In this document: positions 23,270-34,851 of the stretch, in pieces | How positions within the stretch are numbered: the stretch's first letter is position 1 | Layout: each line of letters starts with the position of its first letter | NCBI GenBank assembly: GCA_947650285.1 | Contig: CANTFL010001401.1 | Location: 310,001-374,000, forward strand | DNA length: 64,000 nt | Source of the DNA: Hyaloperonospora brassicae | Lineage: Eukaryota; Oomycota; Peronosporomycetes; Peronosporales; Peronosporaceae | Reading direction: 5' to 3' | Notes under the pieces: model-generated | The model's input: only the letters and a program-made list of their open reading frames with translations | What the model was told of the DNA's origin: nothing | Database searches by the model: none | Made by a program: the position numbers and the translations under genes

Positions 23270-26053
23270 CTATGACGAGTCCGGTGGTTGTACGGGGCTA
23301 GTCGCCCTAGGCGACTGCTCTCTTGGTCGTCTGTCTAAATGTCGTTGACATGCTAACAGACGCGCTCCTTCAATTTTCGGGTCGGCCCTCCGATACTCCC
23401 GATTTGCTACTGCCCGAAGCTGCCTCATACGTGTTTGCCAAAATTCCTTGACGCAATCGTGATGTGTTACTTTCGCCTGGTGGAAATTCTCCCGATTGCG
23501 CTGTATCCACAAGCTAGTAACGCACACGCTGCTCAGTATGTGCCACAACCGCGTCCATACTGTTGCGTACGCTTGCACCTCGTCAGGGTGGTCTCGCCCG
23601 ATCCGTTTTAAGACAACCGAGGATAGTTTTGGTGGATGCCTACTGGCACTTGCTGGGAGGAATCCCTCGAGATGGACCAGCTCCCAACGTTGTCCCGTCC
23701 AATGGCAAAGAAGTTTCTGCCAACAGGCCTGCGCACATGGGCAGGACTAGAAGATGTGTTCAAGAGTCTTTTTTTTCCCCTGGCAGCCATGCAGCTTGCG
23801 AAAGCTGAGGTCCTGCTGCCTCCAGAAAAATAAGTTTTTGGTTGCCGCACTACCACTCTATAGCAGACCCATACCTGATACTCCGTGAGCTCCGTGCCAT
23901 GTGACCAGATAGAGTTTGACGTCTGGACTTATGCCCCGGCTTGGCAGGGACTCCGGCTTGCCGCTTGCCCTAGTTTCAAAACCGTCTGAGGCAAAGCACT
24001 TCCTGCTCCTTTAAGCCATCGAAACGAATGTTTCTTCGACTTTATCAGGACGTGTTTGTTCGCGACTAAGTCCGGAACACTCCATGGAAGACCGTGTAGA
24101 AACGGATACGCATAAAAGACAACACCCCGCGCTGCCGCGATCTGACGGAGCGTCTGACAGTCGGTCACTGTCTGCCGATTCGCGATGTTGTCTTCTGCAA
24201 TTCCCCAATGGAGACCATCGCCCTCCTGCTCCAGCAGAATGATATTTCGTTGTCCAATACACGTATTGGCTCCGACGCCTTGAAACGACCCGGCGAAAGA
24301 AAAGTCCAGTCATAGGCCCTCACGAGGTCAAGCGAATGCCTCTGTCGCAGGGTCGGACGCACTTGCAGATCACCCCCTATTTCCATAGCTGTGCACTCAA
24401 CAGTATCGTTATCGCTTAACGCCGCAATTTGGCCTGTCGATGCATGCCCATTAAGCCGGTGGTATGATGAAAGAGTATGCCTGGACCCCAGTCCGTTGCA
24501 GCGCCAGCTCCGCCATTCTGCATGGCAGAGTTTGGCATACTTCCGGGCGGACAAAGTATCCCCCCGGTAGTCCGTATGCACGGATTATCCGCCCATGAGT
24601 ACGTGGGCTAGAACGATACCTGTTCCGGTGTCATGGCCCGGGAAAATCAAGGTAGTGACCGTGAAAGCTCCAGCACCCATTCCTCCGGCGTAGACCAACT
24701 GATTGATGTGGATGCCAGGTTCGCCGACCCAGTCATGCACCGCTGCTGTCGTTCGGCTGGACACGGCAGACTTAGGGACAACCATGGCCCAAGGAGCAGC
24801 TGCGCACAATTACCGGGTGTTCGCCGGGATCTATATGGCTGTCGGTTCCGTTCGGTGAGTGGCGACACCCCCTCTATCCAGGGCCTCGTAGAGTCCCGAG
24901 ACATCCATGCCTGCCAGGCCTAACAATGTATGTATTTGCGTTGTTTAAGCCACAGGATGACCTGTTTCACCCGCTGTGTCTTGCACAAGATCATTATTGA
25001 TGCCAGCCCGACCCCACCTGCTTGTTGAGGCGTATTCAGCAGCGTTGGAGAAATCTTGTAGCGAGAAGCGTCAGTACCGGTTTAGCAGCTCCACAGATTT
25101 TTATTCTGGAGATTCCGGAGCTAAAATTCTACCCAGGGAGGGAGCTCAAAGACCGCCGCCGTGAACAAGATCGACAGTAACATGATGACGTGTAAAATTA
25201 ACCTTCGAGGCGACACACTGGTGGCTAGTCGAGACGCGGTGGCCAGGCGACGTTGTACGTTACGGATTCGCGCAGGCCAGCTGTGTCCGTGACCTCCCCA
25301 GTTCCAACACATTAGACCAAGTAACGCGTCGTCACCCCGTGCTGGAGCACCGGGATTCCGTCGTATGGACCTCCAAATTAAGAAATATAATCTTGCTTTT
25401 GCTCGGTTGCATCTGCTAGCCCGAAAGCTTGCCAAATTGCTCCACGATCCGTAGCACTGCCGAAATTTGAGCTGCCTCATGTAGGAAGACAGTCGTATCC
25501 TCGACGAAAGCAGATACTATGTGTCCGGCGCCATCTTCGTTGTGCATCTCGATGCCGGTTATCTGCTCATCAGTACTTATCGCCAATGCGAGAACTTCCG
25601 CCGAGATAATAAATAATACAGGCATAAGAAAACATTCTTGCTGAATACCGGAAATCACTTTTGAGGTGTCGAAAGCTCTCCGTTCACAAAGAAGTGGGCC
25701 GTGGTTCCAGTATGATTGTTCCTATCCATTGTGATAGTTTTCGGCGAGAACTCAAACCTCGTGAGTGTCACGAGTATGAAAACTCGGACAACCGTATCGT
25801 AGGCCTTACGGAAGTCCAACGATAGAATAGCTTCGCTACTCATGACAAACACCTCGGGCTTGGCCTAAGATGTGGTGAGGAGGCCCATCATCATCATAGC
25901 ATTCTTTTTCATCTGCCTCCCCTACACAAAGCCTTGCTGCGAATCACCAATTAATTTCCCCAAAAAGCGTTGCACGCGTGTGGAGATGACTTTGGTGACG
26001 ATCTTGTACCCAGTTTGTAGGAGAGCAATTGGACTGTAGTCCATCGTATTCTG

Positions 26054-27125
26054 TGTGGTGAAGTGGCGATCGCTCAATTTATGAGTCGATCCCAACTCTT
26101 CACTGGCGCCCGGACGACCGACTAACGGAGAGGTTACTCCGATTCCGTGTGTGTTGCCTTCCTCACCTTGTGTACCCGTCGGAAGGGCGGGTAGCACTCT
26201 TCCAGGTGGACTCGTGTCGAAGGAAAACTTGACCGTGCGGAAATCTTCACGCGATCACGGGGTACTCGTGGGTACTGATATGAGTTACCCTGATCTCAAC
26301 GAGATCGCCTTGTTCACTATGTGGTAGCTTGATCCGCGAGCCTTCTCGCGAATCTTGCGCCTTGCCTCTACGTGTCTTGTTGCGTCCGATCGCAGTTGAT
26401 GTTGCTTGAGAGTTTTCGAACACACCTGGCCAAAACAATCCTGGTGTGACACTCACGTAGACTTGTAGCGTGACTCTTTATTCGACGGGGGGGCCAAAGA
26501 TCCTACCCGGAAGAGATAACGTATGCCTTGTGAAGTAATTTGAACTCTGTTTAATGTTAGCCAACCAACCTAAACCCCACCCCTATGCCTATCCGTATAT
26601 CTTAACCAGATGACACGCGTCGGCATTCCAGGAACATCGTCCCCTCGCATTTATGTGGTTCACACCCAGTATATTCACCGTTGTATCTTCTTGTGGCCCA
26701 CCCAAGATATCCTCGTGATCCTACTAGCGGATCGGGATCCTATGAGCGGATCGGGGTCCTACTAGCGGATCGTGATCCTACTAGGGGATAGGGATCCTGT
26801 TAGCGGATTGGGATCCCACTTAGCAGATCACAGCTGGAGATCGGGCATGCGATCCTGGGTTAGGATCGCGGTCTTCCAATGAGATCGAGGGTCTTGTATT
26901 GCCATGTCTCACGACGGATTGCGTAATTAAAACTGGTGTGACTACCCTATAGCCTCATCCCAGGCTGGGCGATCCTGTCCACTTGGGGTTTGGGTACGCT
27001 ATTGCCAGCCACCCATCCCAGCTTGTACTCACCAATCATAGCATTCTTGGCTAAACTGGAGCGTGTGACCCTTTGGATCGCCGATCCCAGTCCCAAGGAA
27101 ATTTTCTTGTGACCGCTTTGCCACA
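26054..27125. mobile_element. Nested insertion with imperfect inverted ends inside LINE RT
   Basis: The LINE protein is interrupted after LRKQGYSQ (27126) and resumes at NTMDYSPIA (26050). The ends are inverted and similar: TGTGGTGAAGTGGCGATC from 26054 and, on the minus strand, TGTGGCAAAGCGGTCACA from 27125. A CAG trinucleotide lies at each border, so a 3-bp target duplication is possible. No transposase is visible inside, so it looks like a non-autonomous DNA element. It carries the 19-bp tandem repeat. Confidence 0.6.
26717..26831 (+). repeat. 19-bp tandem repeat, six units
   Basis: Units begin at 26717, 26736, 26755, 26774, 26793 and 26812. The consensus is near GATCCTACTAGCGGATCGG, with one to five differences per unit and the last unit one base longer. 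There are no unique spacers between units, so it is a minisatellite. GATC motifs continue loosely in the following 60 bases. Confidence 0.9.
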
Positions 27126-28800
27126 CCTGCGAGTAGCCTTGTTTGCGCAAAGGAATAATGAGCCCTTCTAAATGGATGGAGGAGGTTGACCACCCCGAAG
27201 TAGCTCGTGACCAATGGCCACCATAGCAGGAGCCATGACCGCCTGAGTGTTTTTGATAAAAATCGTTATTAAGTACATCCGTTCCCGCTGCTTTGTGCCG
27301 GTTTAGGGCCTCAATGGCAGTGATCACTTCGTTCAAGCTGATAGTCTTCATAAGCACCCATTGTCGAAAGCCGAGACACAGCAATTGGTAGAAACCTGAA
27401 CAAATGTATCAAAACCAGCCTCCAGTTGCGGCCGATGTAGTTTATGGTGCACAACTCCCAGTAGAGGCTACCATTCCGAAGCAAACCGTTCAGCAGTCGA
27501 TCGTGCGCGTAAACGCTGCTCCATAAATGTGACGAATAATGGTAATGGTCTGGTCCTTCTCAAAGATAGACACACGCTTAAATTATCCGAAGTTGATCTA
27601 TGGTCCGCTCAAGCCGGTTGCCTTATCGGACCAATTGCTCCTCCCGAGCCTCCTCCACCGTGACGTCTAACAGCGATTTGCGCGTCAGAAGATGCGCTTG
27701 GCTTTTACCCTCGAACCGGCGCACAACTGAATTTTGCTTCTGGCGTACACGTTTGTTGAGCCGCTTTATACAAATCAGGCACGCTCCAGCGGATCGTCCC
27801 AAGTCGAAGTAGACGCACCATGCCATTCTCCTTCAGGATGGCCGGTAACTCCGCTACAGCACGTACTGGCTGCGCCGACCGGATGGGGTAAGCAACTAAA
27901 CGATGGTTCCGCCGGGAAAAGTGAGTAGCGGCCTGGTCGTCAAAGTGCAATCGCACCCGTTGATGGTCCGAATGGACTTGCGGTTCATTGACCGAAACCC
28001 ATTGTACCAACGACGACCAGGCTTGAGGCACGGAAAAACGATCGATCCGACTCGCCACATACGGACCCCAGTATGTGAAAAAATAGAGAGGTCCATGTTC
28101 CTCCCCATCGCCTTCGACGTCCTCACTTAGAATGCGTGCGTCCATAGGATGGGCAGACTCCGCAAGAGTCTAAAGCGCTGCGCTTTCGGGACGCCCGCCC
28201 GTGTCCCACTAAGTCTGTCAAGCATCGGACTCTGCACACAATAAAAATCTTCAGCTCGAATCGTGGCTTGCTGTGACCACGGCCAGATCTGTAAAGCAGT
28301 GAAAAAAGATTCACGATCGAATTGTTTGTTAGGCGCGTAAACATTCACCAACCGCAAATCACCACATTCAACTGAAACGACCCGATCTGAACCGCAAGAA
28401 ATGGCATAAGCGGCTGTCGACTCGGCTATAGAAGGGTGAAGTAAAATTGCCACTCCAGCCGCCCGTCTTTCACTGATACTCCAACACGACAACGCGGGGC
28501 CACCGGATCGAGGATGTTGCCTCCATAACCTGTCCCAGGTAGAGGTCAGGTCGTCGACCTCGCTCTGGCTGCAGACATGAGTCTCCTGCAGCTCATAAGC
28601 CAGCGATCGGTCCGCTACCGGCGTCCGTCTGGAGGCAGCAAGCCATCTATCTCGGGACTTGTCTCGAAATCCCCTGATTCAATCCGTCTGACTCTTTGTA
28701 ACCGTTTAGAAGCCCGGTCAAACTGCTCCGAACGGTTCGTCCGCCGGCGATAGATGTGACGGCCGTAAGCGTCCGTGGGACCGTGACCGCTCCCTCGGAG

Positions 28801-29879
28801 ATGAGCTCCGGTTCCTAAGGCTTGGCTGCCCTTAGTAATGATGGCCTCTATCTTCCGCTCCGTGATCTATAGCACCGGCGAAGAAGATCGCGAGTTTACC
28901 CCACTCCACCTTGTGATATTTAGTAGCGTACGCTTTACGAAACCGGCTCATTGTTTTAAGAGACTTAAGGTGACGGTCGAGACGGTGCACAGTCCCGTTA
29001 TTCCTAAAATCGCTCTGACCAATCAGAAATTGAATTTCTTTCTCGTACAATCCGGCGCGAATAATTTGCTTGCCTAATCGACATTTGTAGTTAACGTCAC
29101 ATAGTTTTAAGATCAGGTCGTTGACACAATCATTAGCGCGGAAGCGTACCTAGTCGTCGCGGCTGTCATAAGAGCCGGCAGGTTATATGGGGCTGGCCGT
29201 GTGTACTCGACGTCCCATGCGTCCAACCACTGGCGCGTCGCAGGATGCGTCGTCCTTGAGCGATAGGAAACCAAGCGTGCTTGGACACAGCTACGTCTCC
29301 AGGCAGCTGTCCAGCTCTCAAAAACATGATCGTCGATAGCATGGAGGATCTCCTCCGGATAGGGGAAGTTTTGCAGTAAGATAAGAATCACCGAGGCTCC
29401 CGCTGCGACACATGAACCCACTCGTCTGTACTACTGTGCATGTGGGAAAATGTGACCGTAGCCGAAACCGGCCAGGCGCCCCCATGTTTACTTCACAAAT
29501 TTGGTCAGGTCGCTCTTGGGGCCATAAGCTCCGCTGACCTGATGATGTGTGGGAAGTCTTTCATAACAGCCTCCCCATCTTGAACATTCCCCGCTAACTT
29601 AGTCCGCATAATTTTCCAAATTTGTTCTCCTTAGGCAGGAGTAGTCGAGTGCGCCCTCTTTTGAGCAATCGGTTGCTCATAGGTGTTCCAGATAGAGGGA
29701 AGTAACGCCAGTTGAGACCCGTTGTAGCTTGCGTGTCCAATCGACGATGGGTCGATATTGACCTCGGTGGAGAGCCGGTGCTTTGTAGTCTGCATAGCGA
29801 CGTCCTTGTATCCCGAATGTTGCGGAACCGTGGGATCCTGTCTAGTCTAGTCGAGAAGAGAGCACGCATCAACACTTGG
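28801..29879 (-). pseudogene. LINE spacer region between OTU and endonuclease
   Basis: GC-rich, heavily broken coding sequence on the minus strand with one longer open piece (29421-29113) containing ILLQNFPYPEEILHAIDDH and an acidic/Trp-rich helix. It probably belongs to the C-terminal part of the LINE's first or middle protein. I cannot name a domain. Confidence 0.5.
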
Positions 29880-30671
29880 AGACCGGGTATGAACGTAAGC
29901 CGAGTAATGATCTCCCCAGAATCTCAAAATAAGCGGTGGGTTCTTGTCCGTAGAATTAGCAACTGTGATCGCGTGGGCGCACTGTCCAATCTCCAGTGGT
30001 ACGTGTTGTCCGGTCTCGATTATTTTGGCTTAACTTGTAATCGCTATAGGACGATACGGAGAGCAGGCCCAGGAATGGAGGCCATCTGTATTGTGTGCAA
30101 GTACAAATAACTGACGCTGCAAAAAGTTTGCCGCTATCGATAAAGTTTCGCAACTTCCGCAATTATGCTTCATAATAATTACTAGTCGGGTCGATGGTGT
30201 CGCAGAGTATTCATGTAGGTACCACTGAAATTGGTTCGAGGAACTTTGAGCGTCCATTACTTTCCAGCCCCGCGACACCTATACCAACGTCCCCGTGCGG
30301 TCAGAGTGGGTAAATTGATCGTCAAAATTTAATAAACCCGTCCAACATATGACACGCTTAATACAAGCGGTACTGTTCTCCAAAATAGTGTCTTGGGCGA
30401 CCAGATCATGGTCCGCCACCGCTTGCGCGATCGCCATCGCCAGACAATTCCCGGTAGCGGGGTTTATGACTGGTCTCAGACCAAGGACCCGTCCAATAGT
30501 GGGTAAATCGTGGATATCGCGTTCCACAGAATCCGCCACCGGAAGCAGGATCCCCATGCCAAGATTCCCATCTGTCAATACCTTGCGTAACGTTGCTTGT
30601 TCATGCTGCTTGATCGTAACAAGCTGAAATGTCGGTCGCCGGCTAGGTGGTTTCGATGAACAGAGATGCAA
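29880..30671 (-). pseudogene. LINE-encoded OTU-family cysteine protease domain, broken
   Basis: On the minus strand the conserved blocks of an OTU deubiquitinase-like fold appear in order. The nucleophile block is NPATGNCLAMAIAQAV (about 30470-30420), with Cys after Gly-Asn. An ANFLQRQLFVLA block (about 30125-30090) corresponds to the usual L..A..L.RPI.VL strand. The histidine block is RFWGDHYSAYVH (about 29920-29889). Frameshifts separate the three blocks. OTU domains cleave ubiquitin or process polyproteins; in retroelements they are presumed to help protein maturation or evade host degradation. The domain lies between the gag-like region and the endonuclease. About 1 kb of weakly conserved sequence (28800-29880, e.g. 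HAIDDHVFESWTAAW) separates it from ORF2. Identification rests on motifs only. Confidence 0.7.
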
Positions 30672-32085
30672 CTATTCCTTATCGGCTGCCAAAGTCGGGT
30701 GGACATCGACCAGCTTAGCGACGTTATCAGCCATGAGGTCTACCGTATCTTTGACAGGAAGGGTGAGTAGTACCGGACGGTAGACTAATGTCTGTGTCCT
30801 CAGGCCACTCGTTGAGACCTGCGTAAGACGATGATGACACTGTATTACGCGTGGCAGGTGTCTTCGTACGGGGTTGGAGCTTCTTACCCCTGCAAATAGG
30901 GACTGCCTACCATCTCTTCTTGGGCAACAATGCAGTCCCACGGACATCCAAGGGAGTCTGATAAGTGCCAGCGCTAGGTATCGTGGTCTCGGGTGTGGTG
31001 GATTCACCTGCCACGGAAGCGGTAGATTCCACGGCTGCCTGCCTCCTATTGTCCTGATCCTGCTGTAGTTTCAACCGGGTCGCAGCTGTCTCTTCAAGTT
31101 CCTCCGAACTGCCATATGGCGTGGCCAAATTTTCTAGACCGGAAATTTCGCGGTCAGTTGAAACCCTTCTACCGGGTTCGGCCAGTTGTTCCTCCGTGTA
31201 CGAACATCTCGCCATGATGTGACCCAGTCCTCACAATAGAGACATTGTAGACGACGCCCAACATCAGGGTGCATAAGAATGATAGGTCCGTTAAACCAAA
31301 TTAGGCGTACGATTTCGCGCGAAAATTCAGGACAGCCAGCCATCTTGATTGTCAATCGCCACACAGTATAAGTTCGGGAATTGGGTGTACACGGATCTAT
31401 ATCCTCCAAATCAAATTCTGCAGCAATATTCTCTTGGAAATTTGCATTCAGCCGGCCGATATCCGTGAAGCGAGTTAAGTTATGCAGCTCCACTGCATAT
31501 TCCCGCTCGGTAGTCAGGAGAGTGCCACCACGGCTGAGTTGACGTGCCCAAACCGACCCCTTGGCCGGAAGATGCATGTTGGCCACACGGTAGACCTCGT
31601 TCCGAAACGGTACGGATACCAACTCGAAATTCCGTGCTGTGACACGGTCAAAAAAATAAAAGTGAATGCAGCGTTGAAGGGGGTTGAAGCTAATCGTCGT
31701 AGCAACATTGAAAAAAACGCCGAAAAACTTCCTGGTCCACTCGCAATCGTTCCGCAGCCAACAATATGTCTTCCTTGATAGCACTGGTGGTTTGTTGACA
31801 CAGACGACTGTCTGTCCCGCTACGCAGGTGCAACATGAGTTCACCCTCCACCCAGGACCAAATATTCCGGGATAGTCGGACGCGTTCCTTTGAATCCAGA
31901 ATGCTACTTAAAAATACCGGCAGGCGCCTGCATACGATGCTTCCCTCCGCTAGCCCGCTGATAATCCCCCACTCATCGAGTGTGCCACCACGAAGCTGAA
32001 CACCGCTCTTGGAGGTTGCTGGCTGCAGACACAGCGCCCGTAAAGTCCCAATGTCCTGCGATTTGTAGGCCGCCGGATTAAACAT
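30672..32085 (-). pseudogene. LINE gag-like (ORF1) region, broken
   Basis: Two overlapping minus frames, 32085-31690 and 31844-31134, form one protein interrupted by a shift around 31700-31840. The second is 236 codons long and ends with RRLQCLYCEDWVTSW, which looks like a decayed zinc knuckle (first CxxC kept, later Cys/His lost). It is followed by broken sequence up to 30672 (e.g. NVAKLVDVHPT). This is the usual position and layout of a LINE ORF1 nucleic-acid-binding protein. The RNA-binding role is family knowledge, not visible here. Confidence 0.6.
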
Positions 32086-33109
32086 GAAGACTTGTTAGGT
32101 GTCATGGTGCTCTTATTGGCGATACCCTCCCTCCGTGACTCCACGGTCCGTCTTGGGGGACGGTGCCCACTGATTCAACGACTTTAGTCGAGCGCATTTT
32201 ACCTTGCTGATTATTCTCTGCAAAAAATACCGGAAGGTCCAATAAGTGTTGTAAAGTGTTTAAGTCAATTTTGTAACGTAATCCATCTATACCGCGTACG
32301 TGGCATCACATCTCACACACGCGACCTCGAAGAACTGGAAAAGGGTGACTTTTTCTTCACGTCGTAATCTTGAAAAATGCTTCTTTCTCGGAGGGACGAG
32401 CTCCTCATCAATTTTTACGGAGTCGTGGACTATCGTAAATAGCTTGGCTAGCGGCTTAGGCCATACGTCACGTAGAGGGTCACTTATCGCCGTTTTTCGA
32501 GCCTCCTATAATGCCGCGTAATGTTTTGCGGCCGGACGACTGAGGGCGATACGCCCGGAGATCCGTCACGCGTCGGAGTGCCAAGCGACTGGTCGCCTGG
32601 ATCAGGCGGTGATTCGGCTTTCGGCTTGGAATTGGGAGACGGTTGGGTAGGGACCGACTCCTTTTCAAATCCCTGCTTAGCCTTAGGAGGCGGTTGACAG
32701 GGACAGGTGTCAAATCGGTAGGGACGCCCTCAGGAAAGCCTGTGTCGCCGAGCGTCGCAGACGAGGCAGACGACGGCCCCGCGTCATCTCCATCAGAAAG
32801 GACAGCGCGTTGATCGTCCCCTCCCCTACTGGGTAGCTACCCCTCCTTGTGAGAGTGGCCCTCCGGCTCCTGGGGTTGACGATCGCCGGCCGCTTGGTCG
32901 GGAGGTGCGCTGGCATGCGGCGGCAGCGCATCCGTGACGGGGTCCGCCAACCCGCGCATGGTGCGTGGTAAATTGAAGAGTCCGGGCTTAAGCTGAGATG
33001 CATGAGGCAGGTTGGTGTACAAAGAGTACTCCCAAACCTGGCACCTGGTACGGGGCTGACAGGGCGGTGCGAGGTGCTTAGCAAATTTGGAAGTGATCAC
33101 GGTTGACAC
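32086..33109 (-). pseudogene. 5' part of the LINE, Pro/Arg-rich
   Basis: Minus-strand frames 33109-32837, 33084-32710 and 32713-32480 are open, GC-rich and Pro/Ser/Arg-rich without domains. They adjoin the gag-like region in the same orientation, so they are assigned to the LINE 5' region (N-terminal low-complexity part or 5' UTR). The start of the element is not precisely located. Confidence 0.45.
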
Positions 33110-33229
33110 ACCCGTGGCTTGCAGAGGGGTGATCGGTCCGCGAGCCTTGCTTGAGAGGGTCTTGCGGAGTCAAAGGTAAAATTGAGAGTGTATTCAATAC
33201 CATGTTAGCCTACCGTGCCTACCTGAATG

Positions 33230-33285
33230 CTTCATCTAATTTCATCTATCCATCGACCATCCATCAATCAATCCATCCGATTGTT
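33230..33285 (+). repeat. Imperfect CATC-type microsatellite
   Basis: A run of CATC/ATCA units (CATCTATCCATCGACCATCC and onward) just upstream of the second DDE element, with a shorter echo near 33320. Imperfect, and too short to expect function. Confidence 0.7.
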
Positions 33286-33489
33286 CTTCGCTTAGTCGTA
33301 GCTTGGTCGTGGAGTAGGATCCATCCATCATTAACCAGTGTAGGAGGCAGTTATGTCACGGTCTGTTATATAAGGCTCAAGACTCTATCATTGACTGTAA
33401 TGTAGATAACCCAAGGAAATTTTCAAGATGTGTCGTGCGAGACAGTCTGGCTGAGACGTGGAGCTCGTCAAAGGGATGGGGAGAACAAG

Positions 33490-34851
33490 AAGGCTATCAT
33501 GTCGTCTGCAGGGCAAAAGGACTACTTAGCAGAACACGTTGACACCGCTGCGCGCTCATGCCGAGGGCTTTAAGATGGGCCGCGTTTGTAATGAATATCC
33601 TGGTAATCCGGAGTGAATGATTTGGCATCGAGACTGCCTTCTTATAAAAACGGCGTGACGCTACGAAATACTGGGGCGTTATCAATACTGGGAGAAAAAT
33701 GGAGGGTAATCTTCGTGACTGGGTGGTTGGAATTCAGAAGAATGGCCTGCAAGTTTAATCTTGAAGGAGTGCTAGCGAAGGTAAACGCCATAGATCGGGC
33801 CAAATACGGTGTGAAGCGGAGCATCGGACTCGTTACGATACGATAGGTGTCATGCTTTATCGAGCGTCATCCAGATTTGCCGCTGCGCGATAGCCAGGTT
33901 ATCAAGCGTGATCGGAACGAAGTGAGCGTCGACAGTCTACTGATGTTCTTATACGAGTACATGAAGCACATCATCAAGCGCAACGCAAGCCCGAATCGAT
34001 TGTTCAACATGGTTGAGACGGGCTTTTCCCAGGAGAACAGGCTGACAGAGGTTATCGTGGTCGAGGGCTTGTGGAATGTGTGGAGCAAGTCCGCACATTG
34101 ACACTTCCACCTCACCATCATCGCGTGCACGTCATCGGCGTGCTTTGTCTGACCACCGCTGTACATTTTACTAAGTTAGTGTGTCACGCGCGACGTGTTA
34201 GAGAATTTTAGCGTCCCGGGAGCTGCTGTCACGATCACTCCTCGGGGGCTCATAGCCAGCATAGATTTCATATGGTGGGTTAGCCACTTTCTGGATGAAG
34301 TGCCCAATGCTGTCCAGCGACCGCTGATCCTGGTGTATGACGGCTGCATCAGTCACTACAAGAGCGATATTGTGCGCGAGGCGGTGCGGCTCAAGATCAT
34401 TCTCATTCTCCTACCAGCAAACGCAACTTACCTCCTGCAACTGCTAGACGTGGATGTATTCAAGACTTATAAGCCCATCGTTGATGCCGTGATGCGCGAG
34501 TACAACCTCAATGGGGGCGAAGGCTCCATATCGCGCGAAACAGCCATTCTCTTGTTAAGCCCCGCGTGAACCGAGGCATCGTGGACAAGCCTGCCAATGT
34601 GGTCTCTGGCTTCAGAGCGTACGGACCCTGTTCAGTATTCCTGCCTCAACAGCCGTGTCGGCTCAAGCTGTTTCAAGATGGCGAGTGCGTCAATGACGTC
34701 GAGTTGCCATCCTGGCTTCAAGTCAGAGTTTGTGCAGACTGAGATTCTACTGCTTCCTGCGTCCTCTACTAATGCTTTTAAGCGGCGCAAGACTATTGAC
34801 GTGAACCGTCGACTCTTTACACGTGAGGACTTGCAGAACATGAACGTATAG
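33490..34851 (+). pseudogene. pogo/Jerky-type DDE transposase pseudogene
   Basis: Plus-strand fragments in family order. First come a DNA-binding region (33613-33846, including RDATKYWG in another frame) and a region ending LFNMVETGFSQ (about 33995-34030), where the family has NMDETGF; the first catalytic Asp is replaced by Val. Then EVIVVEGLWNVWSKS and the segment HLTIIACTSSA. Next is a long open piece (34195-34569) with VPGAAVTITPRG, LVYDGCISHYKSD (second catalytic Asp kept) and LLPANATYLLQLLDVDVFKTYKP (third Asp block). The remainder to 34851 is a broken C-terminus. This is a different subfamily from the transposase at 9.8-11.4 kb. No terminal repeats could be recognised. Inactive. Confidence 0.8.

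Larger units (their letters stand above)
23270..28800 (-). pseudogene. LINE ORF2: APE endonuclease plus reverse transcriptase, broken
   Basis: Reading down the minus strand: the endonuclease has LQETH (about 28590-28575), the VNVYAPN motif (about 28350) and the C-terminal TYWGPYVASRIDRF block (about 28080-28030). The RT has EALNRHKAAGTDVL (about 27320), LIIPLRKQG (about 27150), SPIALLQTGYK (about 26030), the first catalytic region LDFRKAYDT (about 25820-25790) and the second catalytic box at 25508-25497. That box reads FVED instead of F/YADD. Downstream come RIRNVQRRLATASR (about 25270-25230) and a C-terminal block LWHILSSVCVTSLWIQRNR (about 23545-23490) typical of LINE ORF2 ends. Intact relatives nick target DNA and copy their RNA in place. 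The mutated RT box, many stops and a nested insertion mean this copy is inactive. Confidence 0.85.
23270..33109 (-). mobile_element. Degenerate LINE (non-LTR retrotransposon) with OTU protease domain
   Basis: About 9.8 kb of GC-richer sequence reading on the minus strand in the order N-terminal Pro/Arg-rich region, gag-like region with zinc-knuckle remnant, OTU cysteine protease, APE endonuclease, reverse transcriptase, C-terminal region. Every module is broken by stops and frameshifts. A separate element of about 1.07 kb sits inside the RT. No target-site duplication or poly(A) tail could be identified, so the outer limits are approximate. Confidence 0.85.

Noticed and set aside
26717..26831. 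CRISPR-like array of short repeats
   Set aside because: Units are directly adjacent with no unique spacers, and the sequence is eukaryotic; it is a minisatellite.
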